From the NCBI GenBank assembly GCA_030435675.1, contig CM059625.1:13516001-13580000 (forward strand): DNA of 64,000 bases, read 5' to 3'. The translations under genes and the position numbers were made by a program. The stretch comes from Steinernema hermaphroditum. Its lineage: Eukaryota > Nematoda > Chromadorea > Rhabditida > Steinernematidae. The stretch's first letter is position 1. The number at the start of each line of letters is the position of its first letter. The notes below the pieces were generated by a model. The model saw nothing but the letters and a program-made list of their open reading frames with translations. It was not told the DNA's origin and did no database searches. Below are positions 50,146 to 62,500 of this stretch, one piece after another.

Positions 50146-50393
50146 TTAACTTTTGTTCTGCTGTCCCCTAGGATTCAGCACTTCGTCCTGCACAGCCTTT
50201 GCACCCAGAACCTCCAGTCGGTTAGGCTTGTACTTGTCGAAGTTGGCGGCCACATAGGCCGGATATCCGAGGGCCGCTACAGCGTAGTAAAGTCCCAGAA
50301 GGCGTAGTCTCTGAATATTAGCAATGAAGTGTTTGCAGTTCCTACGAAGCAAGGATAACTTACAGAAGCTCGCTCCAAAAAGTACCACTTCAT
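50146..50393 (-). CDS. Small single-span protein, mitochondrial inner-membrane type
   Basis: Two exons (50393-50364, 50310-50146) give 64 residues. It starts MKWYFLERASRLRLLG, then one membrane span (LLGLYYAVAALGYPAYVA), then a charged tail. The pattern GLYxxxAxxxxYPxYVxxNxD is shared with the divergent gene at 51089-51403, so the two look like distant relatives or functional partners. A short basic N-terminus, one span and a polar tail suit a small subunit or assembly factor of cytochrome c oxidase, such as COX7C; the tail also recalls the small oxidase assembly protein SMIM20. I cannot choose between these. A CAAATTTCAG acceptor lies upstream of the ATG. Confidence 0.6.
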
Positions 50394-51088
50394 TTTTGGT
50401 AGTGAATATCACAAATGCTCTCGTCCGAGCTTTCTGAAATTTGTAGATCTAGCAAATAATCAAAATAAGGCGTTACATAAAGTGCTGATCAATGTGTGAA
50501 TTAATTTTTATCAAACTTAGCACGTAGATCGCGGCGGACGTCTTTTACTACCGTAAGTCGGCAGTGCAGTAGTAGATAGTAGCATGAATGAAATAGCAGA
50601 TGAAAAACACATTTACGCGATGTTTAAAGCATAATCCTACAAGCGAACTGTTCAAACATCTCGTTCAAGACGGGAACGAACGTGTGACGTTTACAAACAT
50701 TTCAAAACTCTGGGTCCGTTGATCGTCAGGCAACGCGTCGGCGGTGGCCGCGTGCGACGTGCAACACTCTATTGCGTTGCTCGCTGAAAAGCCTTTCACC
50801 GTGATATGGCTATTTGGCACTGTTTTCCTATTGGCCAAAAATTTGTGTACTTTCTCAGTTTTGCGGGCATTTTGTAGGCGAAAAAAAAACTCTACCTTTC
50901 CATTATACAGTCGTACGGATACTGTAAACAAACTAACGCGATTTTGAAGTTCTGTTTTTCACCAACTCAGCGAATGCGATTTGTCCAACAGAACATATTA
51001 TTTCTCGTTTATTTTATTCATTATATGCACATGGTTTCTTCAAGTTCTTCAAAATCATTAGTCGAGAACCGTTCAGATCCGAAGAAGC
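50394..51088. other. Shared upstream region of the two divergent small-protein genes
   Basis: About 0.7 kb between divergent starts, so it may be a bidirectional promoter. Overlapping open frames on both strands, none convincing. Confidence 0.4.
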
Positions 51089-51403
51089 ATGAATCGCTCA
51101 ATCATCCTCTCCAGCAAGATCTTCAAGCAGGTCGTTTCGCAGCGCTCCCTCCACAAGGGAGTCGACAGCACCCCTCCCATGCGCTTCATGAGCATTCCCG
51201 TATGTTTTCTAGCGAAAGGGATCCTTCTACGATTGTTGTCGTTTTAGCAAAAGCTCGGACTTTACTTCTTCATCGCCGGAACCTGCTTGTCCTACCCCAC
51301 CTACGTCATGCTGAACCTCGACAACCTCCGTCCTCGTGGCGACCAAGAGCTCGCTCCTCACGTTGTTGAAGAAATCGAGGCCCGCCGTGCTGCCCGCAAG
51401 TAA
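51089..51403 (+). CDS. Cytochrome c oxidase subunit 7C-like protein
   Basis: Two exons (51089-51199, 51248-51403) give 88 residues. The first 30 residues are basic and hydroxylated (KIFKQVVSQRSLHKG), as in a mitochondrial presequence. They are followed by PPMRFMSIPQKLGLYFFIAG, a single span ending YPTYVMLNLDNLRP, and a charged C-terminus. COX7C has the same plan: presequence, short matrix segment, one span starting LYF. The tail beyond the span is longer than in vertebrate COX7C. Codon use leans to C-ending codons, suggesting high expression. AATAAA at 51505-51510 is the likely poly(A) signal. The family call is moderate; a nematode-specific small oxidase subunit is the main alternative. Confidence 0.65.
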
Positions 51404-51504
51404 GGTTCTCCTTATAGTGCTCCATAGTTTGACAATCTGTTAGATTGTAATGTACGATAAATCTTTCAACGTTTCCAGTTGTTGAGCGGCATTTAACTGC
51501 AGGA

Positions 51505-51510
51505 AATAAA
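51505..51510 (+). terminator. Poly(A) signal AATAAA of the COX7C-like gene
   Basis: Canonical hexamer about 100 bases after the TAA stop. Confidence 0.6.
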
Positions 51511-51777
51511 GTAATACAACCATTTGCAATGTTAAGGTCATAGTTTGCTTATTCGCGAAACCTTCAGTCAGCTTTGCGTCGTTTTTGGAACCAAGGGAAG
51601 GGTGTTTTTCCAATATTCGGTCATTTTCTTTGGAAATGTGTTTTGGATTAAATTTTACTTGCCAGCAGTTGAAAGGGAAGCTCTTTATTAAGTTGCTATG
51701 AAGACAACTTAAATGAGCAGTAGAGAACCCGATTATCGCAACACGACGATGGTCACCATCAGAAGATAGTCGCTTTT

Positions 51778-53911
51778 TCAGTCGGATTCATCGGAAACCT
51801 CGTCTTCTTCTTCATCTTCATCTTCATCCTCCTCTCCCTCTTCCTCTTCTTCCTCTTCGTCTTCGCCGCCTTCGCTGCCATCTGACGATTCGCACTCCTC
51901 ACTGTTTTCTGCGTAAAACTCCTCCTCCAGCTCCTTGTATTCCTGCATGAGCCTCTTGCATTCAGCGATCTCCGAATCCTTCAGCTCTCGAATTTTGGCG
52001 GTGTTGCCGTAGAGGTGGTCGTAGTATTTGAAGATCTAAAGGAGGCACTCAACTGCGCAATATCTTCTCTTGCGATACCCTCTCTTCGCATTCCCTGAGC
52101 GCTTCGTTCCTCATCTGGATGTGGTGTTCAGCTTCAACATGCGCGTACGTATGGTCAGCTATCATTTGCATCAAAGGCACGCAGGTTACGGTTCTTTTCA
52201 TTTCTTGCTCCATCAAATGCGAGATGTTATCCTAGAAATAATGTTAGGAAGGCGTGTGGTGGATGAACTTGTTACCGTTTCGTGAATTTCTGGGTGAACA
52301 TCCAGTTTGACCGTGCTTCTCTCGTGATAGAAATCCAAAGATTTCTTCAGTTTGTTAAGACGCTTCATGGCTTTTTCTGAAAGCAAGCTTGAAACAAACG
52401 AAATCTATGCATTCAGCATACTATATCTTAAAGCTTTTTCCGGTGACATTTCCTCAGCTTTAGCCTCCATTCTGCATATACTGCAATCGCTCGTAGAAGC
52501 ATATTCGTCGTCATCGACATATGAACTCTGCAAGTGAGTAAAAATGTAAAGATTTACATGATGATTATGCTGCGCATATTTGCTTTTAGGAATATATCAT
52601 CTGAAATTTTCTAGATATAGTACTACTTACACGGCTTTCAGATCTCTCCATTTCTTTTTCATCCTCGCCGCCGTCCTCATACTGCTCTTCTGATGTCTTC
52701 TTCTGTCCACGCTCGTGTTTTCCGAGCTTCTTTTCCGGCTCTTCCTCCTCATTTTCTTCCTCATCTTCTTCACGAGCCTCCTCTTCGTCTTCTTCTCCTT
52801 CTTCTTCGTCTTCGTCTTCTTGGTCCCCCTCGTCTTCCATCTCTTCCTCGCCTACCTCCTCCTCTTCTATCCCCTCTTCGTCCTCTCCGTCGCCTTCATC
52901 ATCTCCGTCTTCATCGGAATAACTTGCGTTCTGGTGGCTCTTGCACGTTTTAGGTCTTGATCGCCCGCGATACCCGTTTCGCGCCGTGGCCGGGGTCGAT
53001 GTTGAAGACTGCGCCGAATGGCTATCGCCCGTGTCCGAATCGTTTCTGTTAGATTCACTACTGCTCTCGGCCACTTTTCTTCGCTTCGATCGACATCTTT
53101 GCGACGTCGAAGGCTCATCTGAGGCATCGGAGCATCTGAAGTCGGAGGAGCTCTATGACCACAATGTGGCGTAACACCTACCTCATTCGCTTTTCGTTTC
53201 GCCTCCGCTCCCGTCTCTCCATGCGCTCTCGCCTCAAATAAACCTCCGGCGTCTCCACCACGTAGTCAAGCTTGTCGGCATACCTATACACCGGCTTATC
53301 TACAAAAATTAATGAAATTTCCGTTGGCTGTGCCCTGTGATCGTACCTAGAATGAAATGTGGCTGAAGAACATCGTCCTTCCATGGCGCTACAATCAAAT
53401 CGTAGGCCTCTTTAAGTGCCGCATCGTCAACTTTGTCGCGACACTCTTTCGAAAACTTCCAGAATCTTTGAGGAACATCTGTCGCGTGAATCGCCTCGTC
53501 GTTGTCATCACTGTCCTGTAGAGCTTCCTTTTGTTCCTCCCGACTGAAAGCTTGTCATTTTCCTCTCTCAAGCCGAGACCATGTGATCGTACCGAATGCT
53601 GTCGTGCTCTCTGACGGCCATCTCGTTAGCGCCCGAATTTCTTAGTGTGTAGATAGGTCTCAGGTGTTTGTAACAGTTATCTCGAACAAAATAGCCCATC
53701 TTCTTCCTCCTCTGTTCCACAGCCACGAGCATCTTCTCTAGGGCGTCTTGTAGTTCTTGCTGTCGAATAAGAAACTAGCCACCGAGAAACACAACTTATC
53801 TCTTACCATGTCGTCGTCGGGCATCGCGCAGATTACTTCGCTGCGCTCGAGGCGCTCTATGGCCTTCGGAATGGGTATGTGGAGATCCCCCGAAGAGCGA
53901 GTCGAACGCAT
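51778..53911 (-). CDS. Large acidic, probably nuclear protein; family not recognised
   Basis: Nine exons (53911-53807, 53759-53593, 53543-53347, 53299-53182, 53135-52631, 52527-52422, 52376-52276, 52231-52079, 52035-51778) join in phase to give 569 residues. N-terminal third: LHIPIPKAIERLERSEV, a helical stretch, then RPIYTLRNSG and RFWKFSKECRDKVD. Basic patches RRERMERRERRRNEKRMR and RSKRRKV are strong nuclear-localisation candidates. A Ser-rich segment and a long Glu/Asp tract follow (about 240-330), then a helical, conserved-looking domain (DFYHERSTVKLDVHPEIHET, HTYAHVEAEHHIQM, YYDHLYGNTAKIRELKDSEI) and a second acidic tail. This layout is typical of histone- or chromatin-binding proteins, but I cannot name the family. 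The start ATG lies three bases after a TTTCAG acceptor. Confidence 0.75.
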
Positions 53912-56352
53912 GGTCTGAAACGGCACTCTGATATCAGCTGGTCGAGCGCTCGTCACACGGGCGATTACAGATAGCGGTAGCCGCGGGCCCTACGTAGGAT
54001 AGCTTAGCCAGTGCACATTAAGATGCTGGGTTGACGGATCATATCGTAGAATGTTTTTCTACGTTGGAGGCCAGGTTGTCCAGATAGCACAAATAGGTCC
54101 GACCATCTCTTCTAAAGACGCTAATATCGCGGTTTCTAAGACGAAATCGACGGGCGTTCGCCAGGCGGCAGGGCTTTCGCGCCAAAACCGCTCGGTGTTA
54201 TCCGCGAGAAATCCTTCCAGCGGCGGGCATCAGAATTGCTGTATGGAGATTGTTCTTGTTAATGCACTTTTATTGGTGTGTACGATGCAATGCATAAGAG
54301 CTCTGCATGCAATTACTAAAAACATGCTGCATGTATTGTTTTACGCTCCTATTCGATTTTAGCTGAGGCCACAGCTTAAGATCGTACATCGTACGTCTGC
54401 CATTGATCAAAACGTTCCACTAACCATAAAATGGAGATCTAAGGAACGGAAGTTTGAAGTGTATATATATAGTAGTGAAATAGAGTTCTTTACTAGCTGT
54501 TGCATCAAGCAATAGTCAACATGAAACAAGATTGCTTATTTGCATTTTAACTATCGATACAACAATATTGAATCTCATAGTACCTAGAGCATTGTTATCC
54601 GTTAAATGGATGTGCAGGCCTCATGCCAGTGGTATTATGTATGTTTCACGTATAAGTAATTTACTCACGAATCCTTCATCGACAATCCCTACATGCCCAT
54701 GCAGCTCTCCCGCTTCTGGACTCAACGTACACAATGGCGTATCGGATGCCCTTCAGCTAACCTACAGTGCACAAATATCCCAGTCTACAGTCTGCGCCTA
54801 AAATAACCCATACTTCAGATTCCTACGACCCAAACACCACGAAGAAAAAACCCGTAATCTTTCCACAAACTTTTCAGTCGTTTTCGAAGAAGCTTCGTAT
54901 TTCCATAACAAGGCAAGTTGAACAACTCGGCTGTTGATGATGAGGAAGCTCCGCAGAGATTCATCTGTTCGCTCTAATAAGCTTCGTTCTGACAAGGAAC
55001 CACCAAGCTAATAACAGCGAGTTCTCCTCGAAAGCAGTCACGCGTAATTTGGTTGTCTCTTCTGTCTGTTTCGAAAAAAAGAGACACACCAAGCTGATCA
55101 CCGGCTTTTGACATATGCTAACCACAGACTGCATATCAAGGTTGTCAGGCAGCAGAATGCATCTCCTCTGAACACAAAAATGCCAATAATTTTGTTCAAT
55201 AAATAGCCCGGTTTGGGTTCAAGCCATGTTGATGTTTTATGTTACTATTAAGAGATTGCATTGTCTTTAACGTCACGCATGCTGCTCACCAATAACGTAA
55301 AGGTTGCGGTTCTCCAGAGCAACCAATCCGTCATGGTATCTAGCCAAACACACACCAATGTTCCGAGACGATTCCTCCAAAGTGCATGTGCATTTAATAA
55401 ATTTACACTGACGTCCCTGTCCTTTGACAATTCAATTTGAGTACAACATACGCAACCTAATCGTACTATGAATTGCTACGCCACAATTCAGTGAGACTTA
55501 ACCCAATTGAATAAAGAAAGAAATTATTGTCAGTCTGGACAATTAGTGAAAACAGTCTTGACTAGCTGTGCAAAGATGAACACGGAAACTTATACATAAA
55601 GCGAATGCCAGATCATTGAAGGGTGAAATTGTGAAATTGTCCCTTCATTCTCACGAATCACACCGATTTCCTGATCCAAAATCGCATAACATCACGACAC
55701 TTGATCACATCATCACATTAGCTTCTAATCGTGTCAACATTCGCGATCTGTCCGTGTAGAAGGACCTTGGAAAATGATTCAGCTAGAATATTTGTGATTT
55801 CCGATTAATACTTACCACTTTTATTTTATTGAAATTAACTAGCTGAAAAAAAACGCAAGCAAAACGATTAACCAGAGGAATGCATTACAAATTGTACTAT
55901 TAGAGTATACTTCAAGGTGTTTTCTTGTTTACTTTGCGAACTGAACTTGATCTTTGAGGATTTCGAGCTTTAAAAGAACTAACTTGAGTGATGTCTGGAC
56001 ATAGAAATATCACAACAGCATATCGTTTCTTTATCAAAAGAATGAATAGACGAAAGAAGGCGATGTGGTAAAAGAACGCGTTAACTGTCTTTTTAATACT
56101 ATTGGTAAAAAAATCATGCAATGGAAAACACCAAGCTGCACATGCCTTATTAAAACTGATGAATTATTTCTCACTGCCGTTCGATAATTTCCCCTCTGCC
56201 GCCTTTTCGCTCTAAACTATATGTTACAGACTTGAGTTTAACGAAATGCACTGAATGTGGAATGTACCCCTAAATTTGTGGTTCGTCCTTTGAATGTGTA
56301 AATGAGAACATTTATTACCCGCAGCAAAACAAGACCGTGAGGGACATCTCCA
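53912..56352. other. Intergenic stretch
   Basis: About 2.4 kb, AT-rich, with only short open frames on both strands. It holds the upstream region of the acidic-protein gene and the 3' flank of the next minus-strand gene. No gene or repeat stands out. Confidence 0.4.
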
Positions 56353-57036
56353 TTATTTATCGGCACTTTTGGTGACCTTCAGCTCAATTTGAGGCACTGC
56401 GACCAGTGACCGTAGCTCTACACTCTCGACCGGACCCGTGCGGCTCATTTTATGATCGTATGAGCTTTTAATTTTATTGACGGGATGAAAGAACGGCGTT
56501 GGGCAGTCTGTTTGTACAGTGATGGCGTTGGTTACAGTTGCGCGCACGACCTAAACATCACCGAATCTTAATGCTGTCTCTGCGATTTGCATAAGCGATT
56601 AAATGCCGTCGCTCATCTTACCGGTTTAGGTGCGTCGCAGACGCACTCAAGGATGTCGTAGACCCTCTCCAGGTGCCTCAGCTGGAATTAAGGTGCGCCG
56701 CAAATGAGGTTGGACTGATCGAACGCCACTCACCTGAGTTCGCTCCTGTCGCCAACTGCGAACCCGCACGACGATGAAGGCGAATGCGAAGAGGCAAGCG
56801 AGCACGCAAACTGGCAAGAAGGCGATTAGCGAGATGTCTTTGAACGACGAGATCGACGGTTTGCCCAGCAGCCGGGAATGACCGTTCGCATCGAGGAAAC
56901 TCGCATTTCTGTTGAGAGAAGCGAGCGTTTCCAAATTCACATTGAGGTTCAGGCTAAGCACTTCGAAGTTCTTAGGAGGATTCAACGAACGCATCGGGTT
57001 TTGCAGCAGAAGAGGGTTCTGATAGGTGAATGCCAT
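56353..57036 (-). CDS. Orphan single-pass membrane protein, possibly 3' part of a larger gene
   Basis: Three exons (57036-56734, 56681-56622, 56550-56353) give 186 residues from the ATG at 57036. An N-terminal part of about 65 residues (NLNVNLETLASLNRNASF) is followed by one membrane span (ISLIAFLPVCVLACLFAFAFIVV), an Arg-rich stop-transfer segment (RVRSWRQER) and a cytoplasmic tail of about 90 residues. There is no signal peptide at this start. A GATCAG acceptor-like site just upstream (57054) would let the frame begin in an upstream exon, so the extracellular part may be longer than shown. No family is recognised. Confidence 0.5.
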
Positions 57037-59076
57037 GCCCTCTGCGGTCACTGATCACCATTCTCGAGCATCCACTTGGTGGCCATTGAAGGAACCTCAA
57101 AAAATTACTTTATTGATTCTGGCGGAACGTTGAGCGAGGCAAGAAAAGTGATGAGAAGGCATGAACGATATCCCTTCAGAAGGGAGGGGCACCGAGCACA
57201 ACCGACGGCTGCTATGAGTTTTATCCTCGTGCGTGTCTGTTGGCATTAAAAGGTGCCTCTGAGATTGAGGTTGTTTTCGCTTTCGGTCGAAAGTCACCAG
57301 GGAGCATGGCGACTGTGGTGCACTTTGCGTTGTTTAGCTAATTATCGGATGAGGCGTCGTCTAACCGCATGAATGCCACTTATAATTGCTCGTCCCAAAT
57401 TTGATTACAGGGAGGCGCAATAAAGTCGCCACCTTTGCGCGACCCTACACGCCTACACGCTCTCTCCGTGAGGAGTTGAAGAAAACAACCGGAAGGCGAG
57501 CAGAAGCGGGAGTCGCGGAGGCTAACAAGAGTGGAGGCGCACCGAGAGGCAAATCAAGCAATAGATGCGCATGGCATTTTCGCACTTGCGAACCGTCGGC
57601 GGGCCCAAGGAATCTATGTCCGGCGCCGAAATTGGCGCACAAGACACACACCCACCGAGGCCAATCCATTAATTTAGCTCGATGGGACCGCTTTCTTTAT
57701 AGTGGTGAAGCTGAAATTTGTTTTGAGATGCCCAAATGAAAGTGCCAGAAAATTGGTTCGCGTACACTTCCTGTAAATGCCGCACGCGTTGCCCGCTGGA
57801 ATTAGGAGGCGCGGGAGAAATTAACGAATTAGCGATTATGAGGTGAGTTGGCCTGTGTTCGTAATTAGTGCTTGAGCGCGCTTGAACGCGCAAATTGCTG
57901 CAAGCAACAGGTCTTTATGATGCAATCTAATGTATCACATGCATGTCATCAACTTCCAGGTGTGGAAAATTGGACCCGATCCGTCCCCGGCTGGGCCTCT
58001 CCGTGGGAGGCTCCGCCGGGCCATGCGGGTCGGCTAAAATCGAATTCAATGAAGCCCTTAGCTCTATTGGAGGGCCGACGTCGTCGCGAAGATGTATACA
58101 TAAAGCTAATAGCCGAAGAAGGAGCCGACCCCTCGGCGCTCTTCAAACAATACTCGACCTTTGTGCACTCGGCAATCTCTCACCTTCTTCACTTTCCCGT
58201 TTGCTCCTCGGTTTACTCGTAAAGGAGATAGCATCACAGCGAGTGAAAACATCCGGCCTGGGTGGGCGCGCGGCCTTTTGTCGCCGGGCGTCCGTCCGGC
58301 GATTGGCCTGATTTGCATGCGACTGAGCGTGGGAGCGCCGTCTCCTCGTCGGAACGCAACGAACCCGACGACGAACAACCGTGGGAAAGTCGAGCAGGTG
58401 GTCGTTCTTCGAAATTTGTGACGGGCCCGGGAATTGCGAGGCATCGAAAGTGCGCAGAAGCGGCGAAGTCCGATTGTGGAAATGATTTATGCAGGCCGAA
58501 TATTCGTCGCTTTGTTTACACTCTGACACAAGACTGCGCAACTCAGCGGCACCTTTCATGCGCCTAATTGGCCTTTCTTAGCCCGGCGCAACAGATGTTT
58601 GATTGGGTTGCGCAGTCCGCTAATTGTGACACAATGACCGCTCAAAGGAGAAGCCGCTCACCGTTTTAATATGCGCACAATGCCATAAGAGGAAGTCTGC
58701 CGAATGACTATGCAGCCGTTACCGAAGAGCGCCTTTGGCCCTTTGGCGGTACGCATTCACATGCCGCCACCGTGTCATTATTTATGCCGCCGCTCAGCTG
58801 TCACCTCTATATTGTGACCTTGTTGAAGCCGACGACCCCCACATCGCGCCATTCATGTGCACGTGTGAGCACGATTTGTAGGAACACCACAAGTACCAGC
58901 TGAACCGGGTGCTATTGAAGCCTCCGCGCACCTGAGCCCTTCTGCCAATGCCGACGGCGATATCGAAGGAGAGATGAAACGAACGAAAGAGATATGGATA
59001 TAGACTTTTATATATAGTAAATACATAGGTATATTATACAATCTCGGAATATCTAAGGGAACGCGCATGATGGTGC
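57037..59076. other. GC-rich non-coding block upstream of the membrane-protein gene
   Basis: 57400-58850 is clearly GC-richer than its surroundings, with long but overlapping open frames on both strands, a sign of low stop-codon density rather than coding. It contains an octamer-type ATTTGCAT at about 58311-58318 and several TAAT homeodomain-type cores near 57814-57870. It may hold regulatory elements, but this is inference. Confidence 0.4.
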
Positions 59077-59526
59077 TCACTTTCTTCGAGAATCAACTTC
59101 TGTGGGTGGTAGTCGGAGCCTGAGAAGTGCTTCTAAAAGGGAAGATGTCAGAAATCTGTAATACAGAACGAATCGTTTACCTTCAGGCAGAGTGCCGTTT
59201 TTCACCCGTGAAACAATAGCGGCGGTGAGGTGGTTGATGTAGCGAGTGGCGTCGTTGATCAACGTGCATGGATCCACTTCGCGGTTGGCCGACTGCATGC
59301 GAATGGGAAGCAGTTTTGAGAGTTTGCGCATCTCTTCGCGCTCCTCTATGGTCAGTGCGTTGTTCTTCTGCTTGTAGAACTTTTGCGGAAACTTCGCGTT
59401 GGGTCCTAAAAACGACGATAAGAAGGCGAAAGTACGGAGAGGGATTATACCGTTGGACGACTTTGTAGTCGTAGTCTTCTTGGTGCGCGACGACGATCTC
59501 TGCGCTTCGACGGAAGTTCGTGCCAT
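59077..59526 (-). CDS. Short helix-loop-helix protein without a basic region (Id-like)
   Basis: Three exons (59526-59451, 59405-59181, 59132-59077) give 118 residues. After a Ser/Thr/Lys-rich start comes a helix-loop-helix: helix 1 EEREEMRKLSKLLPIRM, loop, helix 2 CTLINDATRYINHLTAAIVS. The hydrophobic spacing and the Leu-Pro that ends helix 1 fit the HLH fold. Residues before helix 1 (KQKNNALTIEER) are not the Glu-Arg-x-x-Arg DNA-contact pattern, so it probably does not bind DNA itself. By analogy with Id/extramacrochaetae proteins it may dimerise with bHLH factors and block them. The HLH call is by eye and moderate. The final exon is short, 18 codons. The start is the first ATG in frame with a good context. 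Confidence 0.65.
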   Translation of the reverse strand: MARTSVEAQRSSSRTKKTTTTKSSNGIIPLRTFAFLSSFLGPNAKFPQKFYKQKNNALTIEEREEMRKLSKLLPIRMQSANREVDPCTLINDATRYINHLTAAIVSRVKNGTLPEGKRFVLYYRFLTSSLLEALLRLRLPPTEVDSRRK

Positions 59527-62500
59527 TGCGGTAGTTGGAGGTGAGCGGATAGTCCGAGGTGACTGACTATGAGCGTATGGTGGTCGGTCGGTGGCTGAGT
59601 CAGACGAAAACTGAGTGGACGACAGAGGGCGCGCCCTTGATACAGACTCCACCCCCTCGCAAAGTGTCACCCATCAGAGGGCTTATGCAGGAGGTCCAAA
59701 GAAGCTACACCCCCTTTTGACACGAAACTTCATTAGTTGCAACAAAAAAAATCACATGAAAAATTAATTTGTTGGTGACAGGTGAAATCAGAGAGGCAGT
59801 CTAGTTTCGCAACAGTATTTTGCACATATTTGCCGGGTCAGAAAAGGAATTACGGCGTTTACTTTGCCTGACGACTTCACAGTTTCCAGAATCCCTTTAA
59901 TTTACGCTCCGAAATTCATCATTGTCAAAAGATAAAGAACTGCGGCTTATGGAAAATAATAGGATAAAGTATTCAATGAGCGAAATCTTTACAGAAAAGA
60001 ACGTTGTATTTCGAGCAGCCGCGCACTTTGAGGTACAATCTTATCAAGTGAACCATTCAGAGAAATCTAGACGCTTCGATTCCGCGCCGTGAAGACCACC
60101 AAGAAGGGAGCAGCTGTGCACTGTACATGCACTATCCGTTTTAGTTCTACTTTTAGGAAGACCCAACACGAAGGAGTCCAGAGCTCGGAACTTCCTCTAC
60201 TGAAGGAAGTCACGTCAGAGTGGGTAAAGAACGTACCAGCGGCTTAAGATAGCGATAATGAGTTGCTTTCAAAAAAGGACTGTACTCATCATCCCTTCTG
60301 TCCGTCAAGTTTTTTCGCTTGCTGATAACACTTAATCTGTCTCAATGAGGAACACGACACTATGAGTGGGTCGCATATGAGCGCCGTTCCCTTGAACTTG
60401 ATCGCCGCCAATTTTCCCACTACACTCACTGTGCACCTACCATCTGTTGTTCCCAAAAGTGATTTACGATCATTATCAGTTCATAAAAAGTGGAATTCTC
60501 GTAAATAACACGATACCATCGAAAGTAAAACATGCCATGTAATTAGGAGGTCACGCGAAAATACAATTTCTTGTCACGAACCCCTTAAGACGTCAACGAC
60601 TGTCAACAATTTCAATTAACTTTGCAAATTCCAAGAACTCAAGCACCACCTAAGCGATCGTTTTTGTCCACAAATTTACTGGCTAGTAGCTTGTATGAGT
60701 CATGTACATTTCATTTAACAAACTCAAGTGAATTGTCTTATTTCAAAAATATGCGTATTTCCACGAACGGAGAACAATGCAATTTGTCGCATTCCATGTT
60801 GTGGCGATATTCACCTGAGAGCAATCAATAGGGGCATCCTAAAAATGACTGGATAACGAGTTAAAAAACTGTGTTAATGGCAGGTGGCAGATAAAATCGT
60901 GGGAAATACGACAATTGGTATTTTCAAGAAGTGAGATACTTTCTTTTGGACAGATGGCGAGCTAGGAGATAAGAAGGACAAACTGTCTACCTTAGCAGAG
61001 TGGCTCATTTCATTTTAGTTAACGATAACCAATGTATAAGGTATAATGCGGATAAGAAATTTTGCGACAACCTTGGGTGTGAAATTTATCAGCCTTTCTT
61101 TGGGAATCAATTAGAAAGATTCTCTCTTTTTGGAAAATAAAATACATCTAGAGGAAATCTCTTTTAGGCAACTAGATACTATATCGGGTACTTCAGATTT
61201 GCCAACAAAGGTGCGGATTGTAGACATCCCAATATGCCAGTCAGCGCGTTCTTTACCTCTGTCATTCCCCCAAGCCACACAAGCGCAGTGTGAAGAAAGT
61301 TATATAGCGATCGCACATATTATAAAGGATGAAAAGATTGCGGTAAACTATAGGATAATAAATTTCGATTCACATTCCATCGCTCACATTTCCAGAAGCT
61401 TTTGATGTCTTGGCATGCCTATACTTCCAGAGCATTGTTCTCGCTGTTTGCCAGGCAACTGGTAAAAAAAGTTTGACGACGCTATGAGATCCGTATCGTT
61501 ACGCACTGGCAATTGGTTGACATGTACCTACCGCTGGACCTCTAACAAATGAGAAAATAGCAAATTTATAATGGCTGGACAAATCCCCGTCTGGGATTAC
61601 ATACATGAAACATGAAACCTTAATCCACACCTGAGAAGTGCTCGGGTTCATGATTGCACTATTAAGCTTCTCTATCAGTATAACGGTGCTCCAAAATGAA
61701 AACCAAAGCTGCTTCCAAGAGAGGTGACAAAAACATGTGCTATATGATATGCCCCAGTAATTCGCTTTTCGACCCATAAACAAACCGAGGTCACGCGAGT
61801 TGTTTGTATCGATTTCGGCGCATCGCTACCGGAGGGGCTTCGCCACGTCCAGGTGGATTTGCAGGTGGATCGCCGTTATTCACCATTGCCGCGCTTGCAA
61901 TGCACGTTGCCTGGGAAAACCTTCGTTGTGGTGCTTTACGAATCCGTAGAAGGGGATCACGGGATTAATCGTAACAGGGCCAACTAGCGCTCCGCAATTA
62001 GAGGCTCATTCACACTTGTTGCGCAACACGTTGACACTAATGAAAGAGTTCGCACGGAGCGCGAGAGATTATCGGATTAAGATGGAAGAATCAAATTTAG
62101 CCAAATCGCTTGAACTACCCCTAGTGACTTGGGTTATTTTTCGTGTTTGCTGGCTGCGGAACTATGGCGCACACCTGCATGTGGAGTGACAAGAAAATAC
62201 GACACAGCCTGTGGGGATTGTACACATGTTTTCAATAGCCGCTGCCTTATGGAGGACAGCTGGTAAACACGTGTTGCTGAGATGGCAAAAGACAGTAACG
62301 AACAATGATCGAAATGCAGAACGATGGTCTGCGACCCATCCGAGAGAAATAAAAGTAATAACTTGGCTCATTAAAGAACAGTACGTTTTTTGCACGCCTG
62401 TGTGCGATGGCCTACTATCTATACGACCTTACAGTGAAAGGCTTGAACATGACTATGGGCCGAAACTGTATCTGTCTTTTTGTACGTGCTTTAGGGTCAA

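Noticed and set aside
52693..52960. Leu/Phe-rich plus-strand frames resembling membrane segments
   Set aside because: They are the antisense of the Glu/Asp tract of the acidic protein (GAA/GAG read as TTC/CTC).
57872..58567. Several overlapping frames of over 100 codons on both strands
   Set aside because: GC-rich sequence with few stop codons; no conserved motif or splice structure.
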